Source: Cyathus striatus
Lineage: Eukaryota; Basidiomycota; Agaricomycetes; Agaricales; Nidulariaceae
Length of the DNA: 64,000 bases
Direction of reading: 5' to 3'
NCBI GenBank assembly: GCA_025738555.1
Contig: JAOVFP010000013.1
Coordinates: 434,001 to 498,000 of the forward strand
The notes under the pieces are model-generated. The model worked only from the letters and a program-made list of their open reading frames with translations. It ran no database searches and was not told the DNA's origin. A program made the translations under genes and the position numbers. The stretch's first letter is position 1. Each line of letters begins with the position of its first letter. Below are positions 1-12,095 of this stretch, in pieces.

Positions 1-757
1 TCTTGATGAAGAAATTGTACAAGTAGGTGGCACATCCATCCAACTCTTTAAATCCAGTGAACTTGTGAGAGAGAGTAAGTTGAGAGGGAAAGTGAAGCTG
101 TGTTTCTCAGAGTGTATGTATGACAGATTTATGAAGACAGTAATGAACAAAGTAAGTATTAGTATTCAAAAATGCAGACAAAATGAGGAACAGAAATGAA
201 AAATGAGTGAAACCCACATTTTGCTATGCAAGCAGAATGCATGCTCTACACTATTAAGTACTAAAATAAGTAGTTGCTTTATGAGCCACAACATTCAGTA
301 AGCATTACACAAAGTTCTGTGCAAACATCACCAAGTCACTGGTGCAATGGTGCTACTTGACACTCTTAAGCAATTTGATTATGGTATATGAGGGTACATA
401 TAAGTCTCTTTGATTATTGTGTTGTCACTCACAGAACTCAGCCTTTCCACTAGAATATGTACTTAAATTGAGATCTTTAATTATGTGAAAGATCTGCTAC
501 ATAATTGATCAAAGTGTACAGTCAATCATGCTATTTTCTTAGATTTTCATCTGATAATGTTTAGCAGCTCTTGGTGATTCACTAGGCAGCACTGGTGCAC
601 ATATAATATACATATTTACTAGCAAGCAGTATGATAACAATCCAATATTGAATGTTACCTTTCATTCTTGTGATATTTTGTTCACTCTGTCATTCACAGA
701 TGTGTCACGATCGTGCCCCTAGCCTGACTTGGCAGCGGAGTACGAGGGGGTGACTGC
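1..757. other. No gene seen; AT-rich sequence
   Basis: I see no open frame, splice-like gene structure, RNA gene or clear repeat here. The stretch is AT-rich and runs up to the left arm of the fold-back element. Confidence 0.5.
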
Positions 758-2489
758 GGAGAAGCGAGGGGTGAGTAATAGAGGAAAGCAGAGAACGAGA
801 ACTCAGGGGGTAGGACTTTGGCTTCAGCTTATGTGCTGCGCCCCTGGGATTCCTGGTCCTGGATTTCGGAGTAAGGGCAAGCCCTTCGGAGAAGACGAGA
901 GATGAGGAGACGAGAGATGTAACTCAAGTCAGACTGAAGGGTGAGGACATAGTTCAATACGAAACTGAGGACTAAGTACAAATTGAGTACTACTTAAATA
1001 CTAGAGACTCAGAGTAAGTAAAGGCTGCTGGCCAAGGCCAGCGGAGAAGTATGGTCAGGGTAGGCATACGTAGAATAAAGACTATAACTAATTAAACATA
1101 ATAAAACGTGTCGGAGAAGTGAGCGTGTAAGGTGGTGTAAAGTAAAACTGATAGTGGTACACTTAAGAATGATAAGTGACTCACTACGAGATGTATACTA
1201 CATTACTGAGGGGATAGCTCAGTAGAACGGAAGAAAGGAAACAAGAGTAATCTATGTACAGTAATCAATAAGTAATATTAAGAGCGTAATCAAAGTCTGG
1301 AGTAAACAAAGGGAAAGGCAGAGTAAGAGCATAGGGGTCCGGAGGTAGGCAATATGGGATATGACAAGATGCTAAAGAGCATACTTTGCTATCATTTGTA
1401 CTCCTTCCTTGGAGAGAAATGTCCAATATAAATGTTCTGTGACATTTAACATAAATTTACAAATGTTATGTGTACGAGGTTATTGCTTACAAAGATATTC
1501 TCCACAGATAGATCAAACTGCTAACTATGTGGTGAGATACTTTGTCAGAGGTATATAGGAAGGAAGGACTATCGTTCTAAGTGAAGAACACATCGTAAAA
1601 AGAATCTGTTGACTGTCGAAAGATATCCAATACTTTGAGCCTATTTAAGCGAAGAGGGCGATAACAACAACACCAAAGAGGCCAGTGGCATTCATCTCAG
1701 TGAAAGTCCTCGAAGCGGTGGAGCTTTGGGAAGTGCTGATGGCAGAGGAAGCAGCTGATGATATGGCAGTGCCAGCAGAGGAGGAAGCATGAGAGCTAAA
1801 AATAGGCATGTTGCAGTCAACATTTTTTGTTGTTTGATACACTGATTTCATAGTACTTACGTGGTACCGGAGGAAGTAGCATTGTCATATCCCGTATCAC
1901 CTACCTCCGGACCCCTATGCTCTTACTCTGCCTTTCCCTTTGTTTACTCCGGACTTTGATTACGTTCTTAATATTACTTATTGATTACTGTAAATAGATT
2001 ACTCTTGTTTCCTTTCTTCCGTTCTACTGAGCTATCCCCTCAGTATTGTAGTATACATCTCATAGTGAGTCACTTATCATTCTTAAGTGCGCCACTATCT
2101 GTTTTACTTTACACTGCCATATGCGCTCACTTCTCTGACGCATTTTATTATGTTTAATTAGTTATAGTCTTCATTCTACGTACGCCTACCCTGACCGTAC
2201 TTCTCTGCTGGCCTTGGCCAGCGGCCTTTACTTACTCCGAGTCTTTAGTATTTAAGTAGTACTCGATTTGTACTTAGACTTTAGTTTTGTATTGAACTAC
2301 ATCCTCACCCTCTCGTCTGACTTGAGTTACACCTCTTGTCTTCTCGTCTCTTGTCTTCTCCAAAGGGCTTGCCCTTACTCGAAATACAGGACCAGGAATC
2401 CCAGGGGCGCAGCACATAAGCTGAAGCCAAAGTCCTACCCCCTGAGTTCTTGTTCTCCACTTTCGTCTCATACTCACCCTCGCTTCTCC
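758..2489. mobile_element. Fold-back element, long inverted arms
   Basis: Two arms of about 600 bp are reverse complements: 758-1363 and 1889-2489. For example, the arms read gcataggggtccggaggtag near 1331 and ctacctccggacccctatgc near 1902. At the outer ends ggagaagcgaggg (758-770) mirrors ccctcgcttctcc (2477-2489). The arms differ at scattered bases. The core (1364-1888) is not repeated and holds a gene-like fragment. I find no transposase, so it is non-autonomous or a rearranged duplication. The left arm continues outward past 758 without a match on the right, because the 9.6-kb element begins there at about 2494. No target duplication could be defined. Confidence 0.75.
1645..1851 (-). pseudogene. 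Fragment like the C-terminus of a Ser-rich GPI-anchored protein
   Basis: The frame encodes up to 68 residues. A Ser/Ala/Thr-rich stretch (about residues 19-47) is followed by a short hydrophobic end, GLFGVVVIALFA, just before the stop. Fungal GPI-anchored surface proteins usually end this way. The 5' side on this strand carries a GTAAGT-like site and a possible CAG acceptor, so the frame may be a last exon rather than a whole gene. It lies in the single-copy core between the fold-back arms, which could mean a captured gene piece. No signal peptide or folded domain is visible. The start codon is uncertain. Confidence 0.35.
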
Positions 2490-2569
2490 ATAAGTGCCAG
2501 CCATTCTGATCATATAACAGCAGTGTTATATGATTGCCCCAATCGAATAAGCCATGCCATTTTATGATT

Positions 2570-3955
2570 GGGATCATAAACAATCATTGAGGTTCTAATT
2601 CAATACTACTATTGTATGAATGTATTAAATGATCATAAGCAATCATTGATTGTTTCTAATTGGATATTACTATTGTATGGATGGCTAGGTGATCATAAAC
2701 AATCACTGATTGTTTTTAATTGAATACTACTATTGTATGAATGTATTAGGTGATCATAGACAATCATTGATTTATCTAATTGAATATTAGTATGAATGGA
2801 GAGGCAATCATAAACAATCATTGATTTTTTCTAATTGAATATTATTATTGTATGAATGGTGAGGTGATCATAAACAATCATTAATTCTTACTATTTGAAT
2901 ATTAGTATGAATGGAGAGACAATCATAAGTAATCATTGATTTTTTATAATTGAATATTATTATTGTATGGATGGTGAGGTGATCATAAACAATCATTGAT
3001 TTTTTCTAATTGAATATTATTATTGTATAAATGGTGAGATGATCATAAACAATCATTAATCCTTACTATTTGAATATTAGTATGAATGGAGAGACAATCA
3101 TAAACAATCATTGATTTTTTCTAATTGAATATTATTACTGTATGAATGGTGAGGTGATCATAAACAATCATTAATTCTTACTATTTGAATATTAGTATGA
3201 ATGGAGAGACAATCATAAGTAATCATTGATTTTTTATAATTGAATATTATTATTGTATGGATGGTGAGGTGATCATAAACAATCATTGATTTTTTCTAAT
3301 TGAATATTATTATTGTATGAATGGTGAGATGATCATAAACAATCATTAATCCTTACTATTTGAATATTAGTATGAATAGAGAGACAATCATAAACAATCA
3401 TTGATTTTTTATAATTGAATATTATTATTGTATGAATGGTGAGGTGATCATAAACAATCATTAATTCTTACTATTTGAATATTAGTATGAATGGAGAGAC
3501 AATCATAAGTAATCATTGATTTTTTATAATTGAATATTATTATTGTATGGATGGTGAGGTGATCATAAACAATCATTGATTTTTTCTAATTGAATATTAT
3601 TATTGTATAAATGGTGAGATGATCATAAACAATCATTAATCCTTACTATTTGAATATTAGTATGAATGGAGAGACAATCATAAACAATCATTGATTTTTT
3701 CTAATTGAATATTATTATTGTATGGATGGTGAGGTGATCATAAACAATCATTGATTTTTTCTAATTGAATATTAGTATGGATGGTTAGGCAATCATAAAC
3801 AATCATTGATCTTCACTAATTGAATATTAGTATGGATGGTTAGGCAATCATAAACAATCATTGATCTTCACTAATTGAATATTAGTATGGATGGCTAGGC
3901 AATCATAAGCAATCAATGATAACTACTAATTGGATATTGCTATTGTATGGATTTG
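2570..3955 (+). repeat. Tandem repeat, about 60-bp units (left arm)
   Basis: More than twenty units of roughly 55-65 bp contain gatcataaacaatcattga, then a T run, then aattgaatatta and a variable tail. Each unit carries TGATCA or CAATCA palindrome-like cores. Some units form higher-order blocks: the stretch around 2870-3100 recurs around 3160-3400 and 3440-3680. The right arm holds the same field inverted at about 10981-12015. Confidence 0.9.
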
Positions 3956-4202
3956 TCACATTTCCTCACATGTCACAATTGTGACACATCTTCCCGCATG
4001 TCACATATTTCCTGCACGTCACGTTAGTCATATATATTCCTGTGTATCACATTCATCTTGTGTGTCACAATTTCACATATATTCCCGCGCTTCATATTAG
4101 TCACACGCGTCACGCTTTTTATGGATGTCACAATTGTCACATATATTCCCGCGCTTCATATTTGTCACACGCGTCACGATTGTCACACATATTCCCGCGC
4201 CT

Positions 4203-4435
4203 CACATATTTCACGCGTGTCACATATTTCACGCGTGTCACATATTTCACGCGTGTCACATATTTCACGCGTGTCACATATTTCACGCGTGTCACATATT
4301 TCACGCGTGTCACATATTTCACGCGTGTCACATATTTCACGCGTGTCACATATTTCACGCGTGTCACATATTTCACGCGTGTCACATATTTCACGCGTGT
4401 CACATATTTCACGCGTGTCACATATTTCACGCGTC
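4203..4435 (+). repeat. 18-bp satellite, about 13 units
   Basis: Perfect or near-perfect copies of the 18-bp unit cacatatttcacgcgtgt. As 18 is a multiple of 3 and the unit lacks stops in most frames, it creates long false reading frames on both strands. The units are still identical and keep their CpG sites, so the array expanded recently compared with its diverged partner in the right arm. Confidence 0.95.
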
Positions 4436-4610
4436 ACGCTTTTCATGCGCGTCACGCTTTTCATGCGCGTCACGCTTTTCATGCGCGTCACGCTTTTCAT
4501 GCGCGTCACGCTTTTCATGCGCGTCACGCTTTTCATGCGCATCACGCTTTTCATGCGCGTCACGCTTTTCATGCGCGTCACGCTTTTCATGCGCATCACG
4601 CTTTTCATGT
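4431..4610 (+). repeat. 18-bp satellite, second unit type, about 10 units
   Basis: Tandem copies of gtcacgcttttcatgcgc directly follow the first array. Two or three units have the transition cgcgtc to cgcatc. It shares the GTCAC core with the neighbouring array, so both probably derive from one ancestral unit. Confidence 0.95.
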
Positions 4611-4953
4611 GTGTTATGCATGTCACATTTGTCACACTTTAGTGCTCATCATGCTTTTCACATTCTTACATTTGTCATGCTTTGAAATCTTGCCTTTCTT
4701 GGGTATTAATCTTTTAATTCACATTACATGTCCTATGTGTGTCATTACATTTCTCACAGCATTACATTTGTTATGCTTTGTAAGTATAACACTTGTCATG
4801 CTCTTAGTATAGGTGGCAAATTGAAAACTAAATTAATAGATGAATACTCAGCAATAGTATGTGCATGGACCACTTCCTGATGCTGTCTGAGTAGTTACCT
4901 GATTCATACTGCCAGTAGTCATATGCTTATCACAAAGATTGAGCCATACATTA

Positions 4954-5333
4954 GGGGAAATCAAACTTGCCCTCTTGGCAAAACGAAATGATCAGCGGTC
5001 GAAACAAAATGACTTCCCACGGAAACAAAAGAAAGGACGCGAAGTCGTTTCGAGGCGATCTTGTTACAAGCGCTCTTAGTCGATTGTGTCGGAGCTTGAA
5101 GTTGAAGTAAGCGACTGCTTGGCTCACTCGGACTCGGAGGTGCATGTGTGAACTCCTGTCACCACATTGCACGCACATCAACCAACTTTAATCCCAGATG
5201 AAACTCCACAGGAGCTATTAGCCATTTGTTTCGATATGATGTGGGGGTGTCAAACCTCGGTTGGAACAAAACGAAGTTCCCATGTAACAAAAAAACTGCT
5301 TGGCACAACAAAACAGCCAAGTTTGATTTCCCC
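4954..5333. mobile_element. Small MITE with 16-bp TIRs and TA target duplication
   Basis: The ends ggggaaatcaaacttg (4954) and caagtttgatttcccc (ending 5333) are exact inverse complements, flanked on both sides by TA. At 380 bp it has no coding capacity. The TA duplication fits a Tc1/mariner-type MITE, though only two bases support it. It sits inside the single-copy core of the 9.6-kb element, so it is a later insertion. Confidence 0.7.
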
Positions 5334-5801
5334 TATTTACAAGGATAAGCAACATTTATCAGAGACATCAACACATACAGCAGTATAGAAGTGAACCTGA
5401 TTGTCATGGAAGATGTTTCTGAATTGAAGGAAATTCTAAGACAAAGAATTTGTGAGTTGATAGCACATCCATATATCCACAGGTACTAGTAAGGGAAAGT
5501 CACCTATATTTAATGAATGTAATGTACTGTACTAAAATAGGTACAGAACAATAGGGCGTTTCACGATGGGGTTTTCGAGCGATTTTTCGTCTTTTTTTAC
5601 GTTTTTTTTGAGTTGTTTTTTGGTACTATGAACATAGAAAAAAGACTGAAAAAAGACTGAAAAAACTGTTCAACGTGAAACCCCTCTCATGCAAACGTTT
5701 TTTGACTTGGCTAGTCAAATTACACGTGACCAGTAAGGTAGGCGCGTTCATCGTCGCTGTCAGCGGCCATAATACGTGTTGCTCACGTTAACACCTCCCA
5801 A

Positions 5802-7383
5802 ATGCCTGCTATTCCTCTGAGGAAGCGTTTAATATCGAAATTAATTACCTATGCTGGACATTTGCAAGATTTTCGACGCCGCCAACGACATAATTCCCAT
5901 GAAGATGATCCATACTCTGCTGATGAAGGGTACAGCTCCCAGTACTCCGAGGAAGACAACCAGAACTCGGATCTCTCTGATGTCACCTCACTCTCATCCT
6001 TCTCCTCACTCTCGTCGCTATCTTCCATTGATTCATCATCATCTACTGATGAATGGAATGACATTGTGGGATCAGACACGGCCTCAGTGTTTGGTGACTC
6101 AGAGGATGAAGACGGTTTTGCTGCCAGTTTCTATGCACGAAGGCTTGCACTAATTCAGCAGTGCATCAAGTATGTCATTGAAACTCGTGTTCTCGAGCCA
6201 AACTGTGTGCATAAGATCTCGCAGCTTTATCTTGTGCTCATGCTTTTTAAGGAGGAAGATCCAAAACGATTTCGGAAGAATCTGCGTGTTGATCCAAACA
6301 CATTTGACTGTCTTTTGGAGAAGATACAAGATAGCCCAGTTTTTCTGAGCCCTGGCCCAAACGAACAGATTCCAATTCAAGAGCAGTTGGCCATAGCTTT
6401 GTACCGGTTTGGACACTTTGGAAATGCTGCCTCGGTTGAAGCCATAGCACAGTGGGCAGGTGTTTCTGCAGGAGCAGTTGTCAACTGCACACGTCGTATC
6501 ATACAAGCGTTTCTGGAATTTCATGATGAAGCGATACGGTGGCCTACCAGAGCAGAGAAAGAAGCCGCAAAAGATTGGGTTGAAGCAGCTTCCTGTGTGG
6601 CATGGAGAGATGGTTGGCTTCTAGTAGATGGTACTCTTGTTCCGCTTGCTGATAAACCTGGGAATCATGGTGAGGCATACTTTGACAGGAAATCTAACTA
6701 CTCGCTAAACGTTCAGGTGAGATATACTACACTTCATATGTGATTACCTGCTGAGCTGACCAAAATAGCTTATCACGCTTCCCAATCTCCGCATTGTTGA
6801 CTACGTTCTTGGCCACTGTGGGAGTGCCCATGATTCCACTGTTTTTATGGGCTCTCAGTCATGTCAAGATCACCGACAACTTCTTGGCACAAAGGAATGG
6901 ATTTGGGCAGATTCCGCATATCCCGTTGAAGCATGGTGTGTAACACCTTACAAGAAGCCAGCATCTAACATTCCCGAGAACAAATACTTTAATTTTTGGT
7001 TGTCGCATGTTCGTATTCGTTCGGAGCATGCTATTGGACTTTTCAAGGGCCGATTTCAATCACTGCGTGGTCTAAGGCAACAGATTAAGAACAATATGGA
7101 CCACCTTCGAGCTCTGGAGTGGATAAGAACTTGCATTGTACTTCACAATCTCATTCACGAGATTGAGGGGAAAAACTCGGTTGATCTGGATACACTGGAG
7201 TGGGAGGGAACACTCATTGAAGATGGCCTACAAGATGAATCTGAATCTGAACACTCTGACATTGACATCCAGGGCTATAATGTCACTTTTCAACGTGAAA
7301 ATCATCGAGAAACTAGTGGCCAACGAAAGCGTAGGAAGCTGAAGCAAGGTTTATTTATGGCGAAGAAACCTAGGTGTAGCTAA
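5802..7383 (+). CDS. PIF/Harbinger transposase (DDE_Tnp_4 family)
   Basis: Two exons, 5802-6716 and 6769-7383, join across a 52-nt intron (gtgaga...atag) into 509 residues. The N-terminal part (about 18-110) is acidic and Ser-rich, probably disordered. The catalytic domain follows. The likely DDE triad is D276 in LLVDGTLVPL, D353 in IWADSAYP and E391 in RIRSEHAIGLFKGRF; the conserved GHCGSAHDSTVF block lies at about 320-331. Such enzymes cut and reinsert the element at a 3-bp target with help from the partner protein encoded opposite. The C-terminus is basic (QRKRRKLKQG), a possible nuclear signal. No stop or frameshift is present. The ATG is the first in frame after the left TIR region. Family assignment is firm; activity is inference. 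Confidence 0.9.
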
Positions 7384-7417
7384 CAGTTATGCAAGTAGAA
7401 TAAAAGAGTACCGACAA

Positions 7418-9091
7418 CTATATGTAACTGTCCTTGTGAATATCATTAAGTTCTGCCATTAAGGAACCCTGGGCCTTTGGAACTGCTACAATAGATGAGA
7501 TTCCGGATATGTCTTCAGACAATGGAAGAAACATCTGTTCGGTATTGTAGTGCTGAGGAGAAACAAGAGAAAGCTGACTGGTAGTGTGTGCAGTGGTAGG
7601 GGTGTCCATAAAGCCATTGTGATGCGAGGGAAGAGAAGTCGGCATTACTGGGCTGCTACCGATGCCACCGTGGTTATTCATCATCATCGACATCAACATG
7701 TCAAACTGCTGATCTCGCTTCTCGTTCCTTGTTGCTTCCAACTCCATCTTTCGCTTCTTTGCCGCAAACCTTTGCTCATCCAACTCCAGTTTCTTCATAC
7801 GATACAAATGTCGGTCTCTCTGGCGTTGGTCCTCGATGGCTTTCTCTGCAGCTTGGTCCTCCTCAAAAGTATCAAGTGCTGTTCTCTTTTTAGTACTGGT
7901 ACTGGCAGCACTGCGCATGGGTGTAGCAGAACGGATGGAGTACTTCGCTCCTTTCTCCTTCTTGGTTTGGGTACTAGTAGGAGGCAAGGGAAACCCAGAT
8001 ACTGGGGTATCAGAGATACGTCTAGTTGTGTTGGAATTATGTGAAGCTGGGGTTTGAACAGGAGGATCAACTCGCTAGAAGTTCTCAGGTAAGTAATACA
8101 CAAAATTGATTCAACCGCATACACACTTCATTTATTCCACTGGCAGTATCTTCGTCTTCATCACCCCATCCTGAGGCTCCACTGCTAGTCCTGTCGCCAC
8201 CATCTTCCTCAGTGTTCAGTGTGTAAGCATCGTGCTCAATATCACTGGTATCAGCTGCTCCATCATCAGAGCCATCCCACTCAAATTGTGGTGCATCACC
8301 AATGCCTGGTGTTGGTGATGGTGATGTGGCCTTTGGATGAAAGAGATCTGCTGCTCGTTGTGCATGATTCTGGCAAGGCAACGAGTTGCTAACTCCAATT
8401 GGATTGTAGTTTGGCAATTCACACCAGAATCCATGCAGGGTAGGAAAGAACTCCCATTCAGCAGTGATTTTATCTGATTCATCCATCAGCAGTTAAATCA
8501 TCAATGTTATGTATTTTGGAACTTACCGAATACATTTGTATAGGCCTCTCCTTCAAGAAGTCCACCTCCTGTCGTCTTAAGTTCCTTGCAATAGCCGACA
8601 TACTGTGTCTTCAATCTTTAATTGTACAGTCCAGTTATCCATATAGTCTTACAGGTGAGTAACTAGCTCTCGTACCTTGCAAAGTGCTGCTGTGTTGACT
8701 TTGTATATCTTGTTGGGTTGAGGGCCACATCTGCCTTGTACTCGTCGATGCCACTGAAGATGTGTATTGCAAGATTTTTGAACTGAACTGCCCTCCCATC
8801 TGCATTACTAACTTTGCGCCTCCCTTCTTCTTTAGCCTTGCTGGTGGAGTCACTGAAGAGCTTTATACGGAGTGTAGGATTATCAGTGAGGTAAGTGAGT
8901 GCTCGCACTGTCCAGTCCTTGTTCTTTTCCCAAGGCAGGCTGGGCTCACGAGCCTTCTTCTCTTTAGTACTTTTATCTTGTTGCTTGTTGCCTTTCTTAC
9001 TGTTTGATATGTCGTCGCTGTCTTGTTTTTTCTTTTTGGGGGCATACTGGCTGATATTGGGCTGATAGGGTTTCTCTGGGTTCAACCGCAT
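7418..9091 (-). CDS. Harbinger-associated Myb/SANT-like DNA-binding protein
   Basis: Four exons on the minus strand (8676-9091, 8527-8615, 8127-8473, 7418-8074) join in phase to 502 residues. Residues about 50-190 resemble the SANT/Myb-like domain of fungal Harbinger second genes: a WTVRALTYLTDNP helix, then YVGYCKELKTTGGGLLEG and WEFFPTLHGFW. An acidic, Ser/Thr-rich linker follows, then a basic coiled-coil-like part rich in K, R, E and Q (RMKKLELDEQRFAAKKRKM). Known partners of this type carry the transposase into the nucleus and bind the element ends. It converges on the transposase gene with a 34-bp gap. The start ATG at 9091 is chosen because the upstream frame runs into the terminal repeat. 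Exon 2's acceptor (AAAG) is atypical, so that border is less sure. Confidence 0.75.
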
Positions 9092-9355
9092 CAGAATGGA
9101 ATTAAAATTTACTAATAATAATAAATCAATTAATGTGGATGTTTTTGTAATATAATACACGTGATCGAGACCATGAAAAAACGAGTTGAAAAACGATGCA
9201 AAACCAACTCTGGAGCTCCTTCTGCAGGTTGCGTTTTTTACAACTTTGTTTTTTCCGACCGTTTTCGGAACTTTCCGAACTTCGAAAAACAACCAAAAAT
9301 GAAACTAAAAAACAACGAAAAAACACTTAAAAATCCCATCGTGAAACGCCCTAAT

Positions 9356-10149
9356 GGTAGTGAGCTGAGTATCAAAAAGAGAAATAAGCCCAATTCTACA
9401 TTGTGTCACAATATCAGTAAGAGTGGAGATAGTTTACATTACCTCTCTTTCAATAAAGCAAACTGTCATGTAGTTATATAGAGTAAGCAGATATATGACT
9501 CAATAATGTGTATTGAAGATATCAGTATAACCAATAGTGATACAAGAATCATGATCATCTAATGTTTGAGATGTGTAAGTTTGATGTGATGTAGAGTTAC
9601 ATAGTTCAATACCATTATATCATATCTCTAGTCTTCATTATAAAATGTCAATGAACTTACATACACACTCTACATTTTTCATTCTAGTTGCTTCTTACTT
9701 TTAGACTTCCATAATTTACTAATTGTAATATCCCATGTCATAACCTTCAATTTAGCAAGAACATATATGTTTCCTTGCTTTAATAATTTATTCTGCAGTT
9801 TAGAATACTTCTGTTCTGTAATGTGAACAATGATATAGATATACAGGTAACCAGACACACATAACTGGCTCAAGTTGTTATATCTTACGACAGACAAACA
9901 AAGTCAAAATGTTCTACATGTCATAATAAGTTCCAAAAATCATGTGATCTTATGAAATATGCACAAAATGTGACAAATGAGATGCATATTGAGAACATGA
10001 CAAACTTGACATGTGACTTGCATCAAAAACATAATGCAAATGAAAACCATGATAGAATGATAGTGGATAACAAGTGATATGCTGAGTATTCCCCAGTTCA
10101 CATAGTTTCAAATTTAGATATGTTGTCAATATCAAGGGCCAAATTAGAT
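9356..10149. other. No gene; right core of the 9.6-kb element
   Basis: AT-rich sequence with no supportable frame or RNA gene. It lies between the Harbinger right end and the right repeat arm, and with 4810-4953 and 5336-5549 makes up what is left of the element's single-copy core. Confidence 0.5.
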
Positions 10150-10980
10150 TACTGAGCTGTGAAAATTGTGGCAAATGTAACATGTGAAAAGAGCATGATG
10201 AGTGACACACATAGAACATGTAATATGAATCAAAAGATTAATACCCAAGAAAGGCAGGATTTCAAAGCATGACAAATGTAAGAATGTGAAAAGCATGACG
10301 AGCACTAAAGTGTGATGAATGTGATGTGCGTAACACACATGAAAAGTGTGACACACATGACTAACCTGAAGCGCGGGAATACATGTGACAACTGTGATGC
10401 GCGAGATGAACATGACACACAGGAATATATGTAACAATTGTGACGTGTATGACTAACATGAAGCGCGGGAATATATGTGACAACTGTGACGCGCGACACG
10501 AACGTGACACGCGGAAATATATGTAACAATTGTGACGCGTGTGACAAACATGAAGCGCGGGAATATATGTGACAACTGTGACGCGCGAGATGAACGTGAC
10601 ATGCAGGAATATATGTAACAATTGTGACGCATATGACAAACATGAAGCGTGGGAATATATGTGACAATTGTGACATGCGAGAATGTATGTGACGAGTGTG
10701 ACGCGCGAAAGAACGTGACAAATGTGATGTGCATGAAATATGTGATGTGTGGGAAATGTGTGATGCGCGGGAAATATGCGATGCATGAGAAATGTGTGAA
10801 GCACAGGAAATATGTGAGGCGCAGGAATATGTGTGACAATCATGACGCGTGTGACAAACATGAAGCGCGGGAATATATGTGACAATTGTGACATGCATAA
10901 AAAGCGTGACGCGTGTGACTAATATGAAGCGCGGGAATATATGTGACTAATGTGACGTGCGAGAAATATGTGTCACAATT
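10150..10980 (-). repeat. Diverged GTCAC/CGCG repeat field (right arm)
   Basis: Reverse-complement counterpart of 3950-4800. Units such as gcgcgggaatatatgtgacaa recur with many substitutions, most of them transitions at former CpG sites (cgcg, tgcg, cgca). The inner end matches the left arm unit gggtattaatcttttaattc in inverse. Long false frames on both strands come from the repeat length. Confidence 0.85.
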
Positions 10981-12015
10981 GTGACATGTGAGGAAATGTG
11001 ACAAATCCATACAATAGCAATATCCAATTAGTAGTTATCATTGATTGCTTATGATTGCCTAGCCATCCATACTAATATTCAATTAGTGAAGATCAATGAT
11101 TGTTTATGATTGCCTAACCATCCATACTAATATTCAATTAGAAAAAATCAATGATTGTTTATGATCACCTCACCATCCATACAATAATAATATTCAATTA
11201 GAAAAAATCAATGATTGTTTATGATTGTCTCTCCACTCATACTAATATTCAAATAGTAAGGATTAATGATTGTTTATGATCATCTCACCATTCATACAAT
11301 AATAATATTCAATTATAAAAAATCAATGATTGTTTATGATTGTCTCTCCATTCATACTAATATTCAATTAGATAAATCAATGATTGTCTATGATCACCTA
11401 ATACAACCATACAATAGTGATATTCAATTAGAACAAATCAATGATTGTCAATGATCACCTATTACAATCATATAATAGTAATATTCAATTAGAACAAATA
11501 AATGATTGTTTATGATCACCTAATGCAACCATAGAATATTAATATTCAATTAGAACAGATAAATGATTGTCTATGATCATCTAATGATCACATAATACAA
11601 CCATACAATAGTAAAATTCAATCAGAACAAACCAATGATTGTCTATGATCACCTTATACAACTATACAATAGTAAAATTCAATTAGAATAAATCAATGAT
11701 TGTCAATGATCACTATATACAACTATACAATAGTAAAATTCAATTAGAACAAATCAATGATTGTCAATGATCATATAATACAACTATACAATAGTAATAT
11801 TCAATTAGAAAAAATAAGTGATTGTCTATGATCACCTAATTCAACCATATAATGGTAATATTCAATTAGAACAAATAAGTGATTGCCTATGATCACCTAA
11901 TACAACCATACAATAGTAAAATTCAATTAGAACAGATCAATGATTGCCTATGATCATCTGATACAACCATACAACAGTAATATTCAATTAGAATAAATCA
12001 ATGATTGTTTATGAT
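10981..12015 (-). repeat. Tandem repeat, about 60-bp units (right arm)
   Basis: Reverse-complement counterpart of 2570-3955. Units read aatcaatgattgtttatgatcacc with spacers of tattcaattag and a variable accatacaatag part. The units nearest the terminus differ from the inner ones, and the set is shorter than in the left arm, so copy number has changed independently in the two arms. Confidence 0.9.
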
Positions 12016-12095
12016 CCCAATCATAAAATGGCATGGCTTATTCGATTGGGACAATCATATAACACTGCTGTTATATGATCAAAATGGCTGGCACC

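Larger units (their letters stand above)
5553..9352. mobile_element. Intact PIF/Harbinger transposon, 3.8 kb
   Basis: The termini agggcgtttcacgatggg (5553-5570) and cccatcgtgaaacgccct (9335-9352) are perfect 18-bp inverse complements. The flanks give a 3-bp duplication aat (5550-5552 and 9353-9355), or TA if the TIR is taken to start at G. Inside are two convergent genes: a DDE_Tnp_4-type transposase (+) and a Myb/SANT-like protein (-). This two-gene layout is typical of PIF/Harbinger. Both frames are open after intron removal, and CpG sites are kept, unlike the surrounding decayed element. It looks young and possibly autonomous. Confidence 0.88.
2494..12094. mobile_element. Giant 9.6-kb inverted-repeat element with layered repeat arms
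   Basis: The ends match in inverse: gtgccagccatt at 2494 and aatggctggcac ending at 12094. The match then continues through a palindrome (atcatataacagcagtg) and the motif ccaatcgaataagccatgcc. Inward, both arms hold a tandem field of TGATCAT/ATCATTGA units, then a field of GTCAC-CGCG units, then a single-copy part matching from about 4670 (left) and 10300 (right). The arms are about 2.3 kb and 1.95 kb. No coding gene belongs to this element itself; the Harbinger genes inside are a nested insertion with their own TIRs and target duplication. It is either a non-autonomous fold-back transposon or an inverted segmental duplication. No target duplication is evident at the outer ends. Confidence 0.75.

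Noticed and set aside
4203..4610. CRISPR-like array
   Set aside because: Head-to-tail 18-bp units without spacers in a eukaryotic genome; a satellite.
4042..4812. Frames of up to 256 codons on both strands (FTRVTY, RVSHIS, EKRDAH repeats)
   Set aside because: They come from 18-bp satellites that lack stops in five or six frames; no start context, introns or domain.
10144..10898. Long minus-strand frames (His/Ser/Thr-rich)
   Set aside because: Repeat products of the diverged GTCAC array in the right arm of the 9.6-kb element.
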